A stretch of 64,000 nt of DNA from contig JANQTJ010000015.1 of the NCBI GenBank assembly GCA_030731745.1, positions 97,809 to 161,808 of the forward strand. The letters run 5' to 3'. Positions 63,291 through 64,000 of this stretch are shown here, in pieces. Source of the stretch: Flaviramulus sp. (lineage in GTDB: Bacteria; Bacteroidota; Bacteroidia; Flavobacteriales; Flavobacteriaceae). Below the pieces are notes generated by a model. The model did no database searches. It worked only from the letters and a program-made list of their open reading frames with translations, and was not told the DNA's origin. The translations under genes and the position numbers were made by a program. Positions within the stretch are counted from its first letter, which is position 1. Every line of letters starts with the position of its first letter.

Positions 63291-64000
63291 TGCTGCAACA
63301 CGAACACATATATATATTTCTAGCAATTTTACCATTAGTTTCATTTCTATATTCAAGTGTTGGCCATGGAGGTGCTAGTGGTTATTTAGCATTAATGGCT
63401 TTATTTTCTTTTACCATCGACACCATGAAACCTACTGCCCTATTACTAAACTTATTTGTGTCGGGCATTTCCTTTTTTTATTATTTTAAAGCTGGTTTTT
63501 TTAATAAAAAACTCTTCTTATACTTTGCCGTAGCATCTGTTCCCCTTGCATTTATTGGAGGAACGATTGAAATTGACGCCTCTATTTATAAAAAAATACT
63601 AGCCATTCTTTTAATATTTGCCATTTTAAAAATGCTTAATGTATTTGGTAAAGAAGGTAAAAACATCCAACAAGTAAAACTTTGGCAAGGACTTGTTGTT
63701 GGTGGTATTATTGGTTTTTTTTCCGGACTTATTGGTATTGGTGGAGGCATAATTTTAACTCCCATAATATTGCTTTTACATTGGGGTAATATGAAAGAAG
63801 CAGCAGCAGTTTCGGCGCTTTTTATTTGGGTTAATTCTGCATCTGGTTTAATTGGCCAATTAAGCAGTGGTGTTACCATTGAAAAAGAATCCTTTCTTTT
63901 AGTAATCATGGCATTAATTGGGGGCGTTTTGGGCGGATATTTCGGAAGTAAAAAAATTAACAACTCGCATTTAAGATACATTTTAGCATGTGTCTTAGTT
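63290..64000 (+). CDS. TauE/SafE family membrane transporter (truncated by window end)
   Basis: An open frame from ATG 63290 to the window end, 237 codons so far. It is a multi-helix membrane protein with the TauE/SafE glycine-rich motifs SSVGHGGASGYLALMALF in the first repeat and GFFSGLIGIGGGIILTPIILL in the second. Members export sulfite, sulfonates or other anions. It is translationally coupled to the ModE-like gene, which hints at an anion linked to molybdenum enzymes. Confidence 0.92.
   Translation, partial: MLQHEHIYIFLAILPLVSFLYSSVGHGGASGYLALMALFSFTIDTMKPTALLLNLFVSGISFFYYFKAGFFNKKLFLYFAVASVPLAFIGGTIEIDASIYKKILAILLIFAILKMLNVFGKEGKNIQQVKLWQGLVVGGIIGFFSGLIGIGGGIILTPIILLLHWGNMKEAAAVSALFIWVNSASGLIGQLSSGVTIEKESFLLVIMALIGGVLGGYFGSKKINNSHLRYILACVLV

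Noticed and set aside
63586..63981. Reverse-strand 131-codon frame
   Set aside because: It lies opposite the TauE/SafE gene, which has clear family motifs; the reverse frame has none.
1..64000. Search by eye for insertion sequences, integrases, phage genes and CRISPR arrays
   Set aside because: No transposase or integrase motif, no regularly spaced identical repeats and no flanking direct repeats were found; the tRNA-Arg at 7701 has no visible attachment-site duplication.

Overview
This AT-rich window looks like chromosome of a marine Flavobacteriaceae bacterium (Bacteroidota). The signs are Bacteroidota-type lipoprotein signals, a type IX secretion (T9SS) sorting tail, a bacilliredoxin of the YtxJ type, a reg_prop/Y_Y_Y/LuxR transmembrane regulator, and flavobacterial small proteins (Lacal_2735-like, DUF5679-like). 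All identifications come from reading protein and DNA motifs; no database search was run.

Layout. (1) 1-3787: a compact forward operon for light and oxidative stress: SDR oxidoreductase, glutathione peroxidase, a 55-aa protein, TspO, SRPBCC protein and CPD photolyase, closed by a hairpin at 3891-3925. (2) 4387-7689: a large secreted sortilin/BNR-propeller protein, then a shared terminator and tRNA-Arg(UCU) on the minus strand. (3) 8020-34685: the accessory core, a polysaccharide utilisation locus probably for laminarin-type beta-1,3/1,6-glucan. It contains a one-component membrane regulator; a glycoside hydrolase fused to what looks like an outer-membrane beta-barrel; two surface glycan-binding lipoproteins; a GH16 lipoprotein; a cytoplasmic GH94/GH149-type phosphorylase; a cytoplasmic and a lipoprotein GH17 pair; a GH30 lipoprotein; an MFS (GPH-type) sugar transporter fused to a GH17 domain; a free GH17 paralogue of that domain; a VCBS/ASPIC lipoprotein; and a T9SS-secreted carbohydrate-binding protein. 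(4) 35036-47123: an SSS symporter and housekeeping or hypothetical genes (glyA, fahA, lipoproteins, RluA, gamma-glutamylcyclotransferase-like, YtxJ). (5) 47315-54647: clpB, a TraB/GumN protein, and nucleoside salvage (two deoC copies, one apparently catalytically dead, plus deoD), then GNAT and a histidine phosphatase. (6) 54637-61673, minus strand: YifB, DUF2891, Nramp transporter and the 5-oxoprolinase genes pxpABC. (7) 61737-64000: molybdenum genes moeA, a ModE-like DNA-binding protein and a TauE/SafE permease, behind a perfect ModE-like operator.

How the glucan locus may work (inference). Surface CBM/PKD lipoproteins and GH16 would bind and cut glucan. Oligosaccharides would cross the outer membrane through the hydrolase-barrel fusion, since no SusC/SusD pair is present. 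GH17 and GH30 lipoproteins would trim and debranch them. The MFS-GH17 fusion would import and process them at the inner face of the cytoplasmic membrane, and cytosolic GH17 enzymes plus the phosphorylase would finish the job. No GH3 beta-glucosidase is visible. A 37-bp motif upstream of the first enzyme gene recurs upstream of the detached T9SS gene and suggests one regulon.

The strongest candidates for something little described are the hydrolase-barrel fusion, the SusCD-less organisation, the transporter-hydrolase fusion and the shared operator-like motif.
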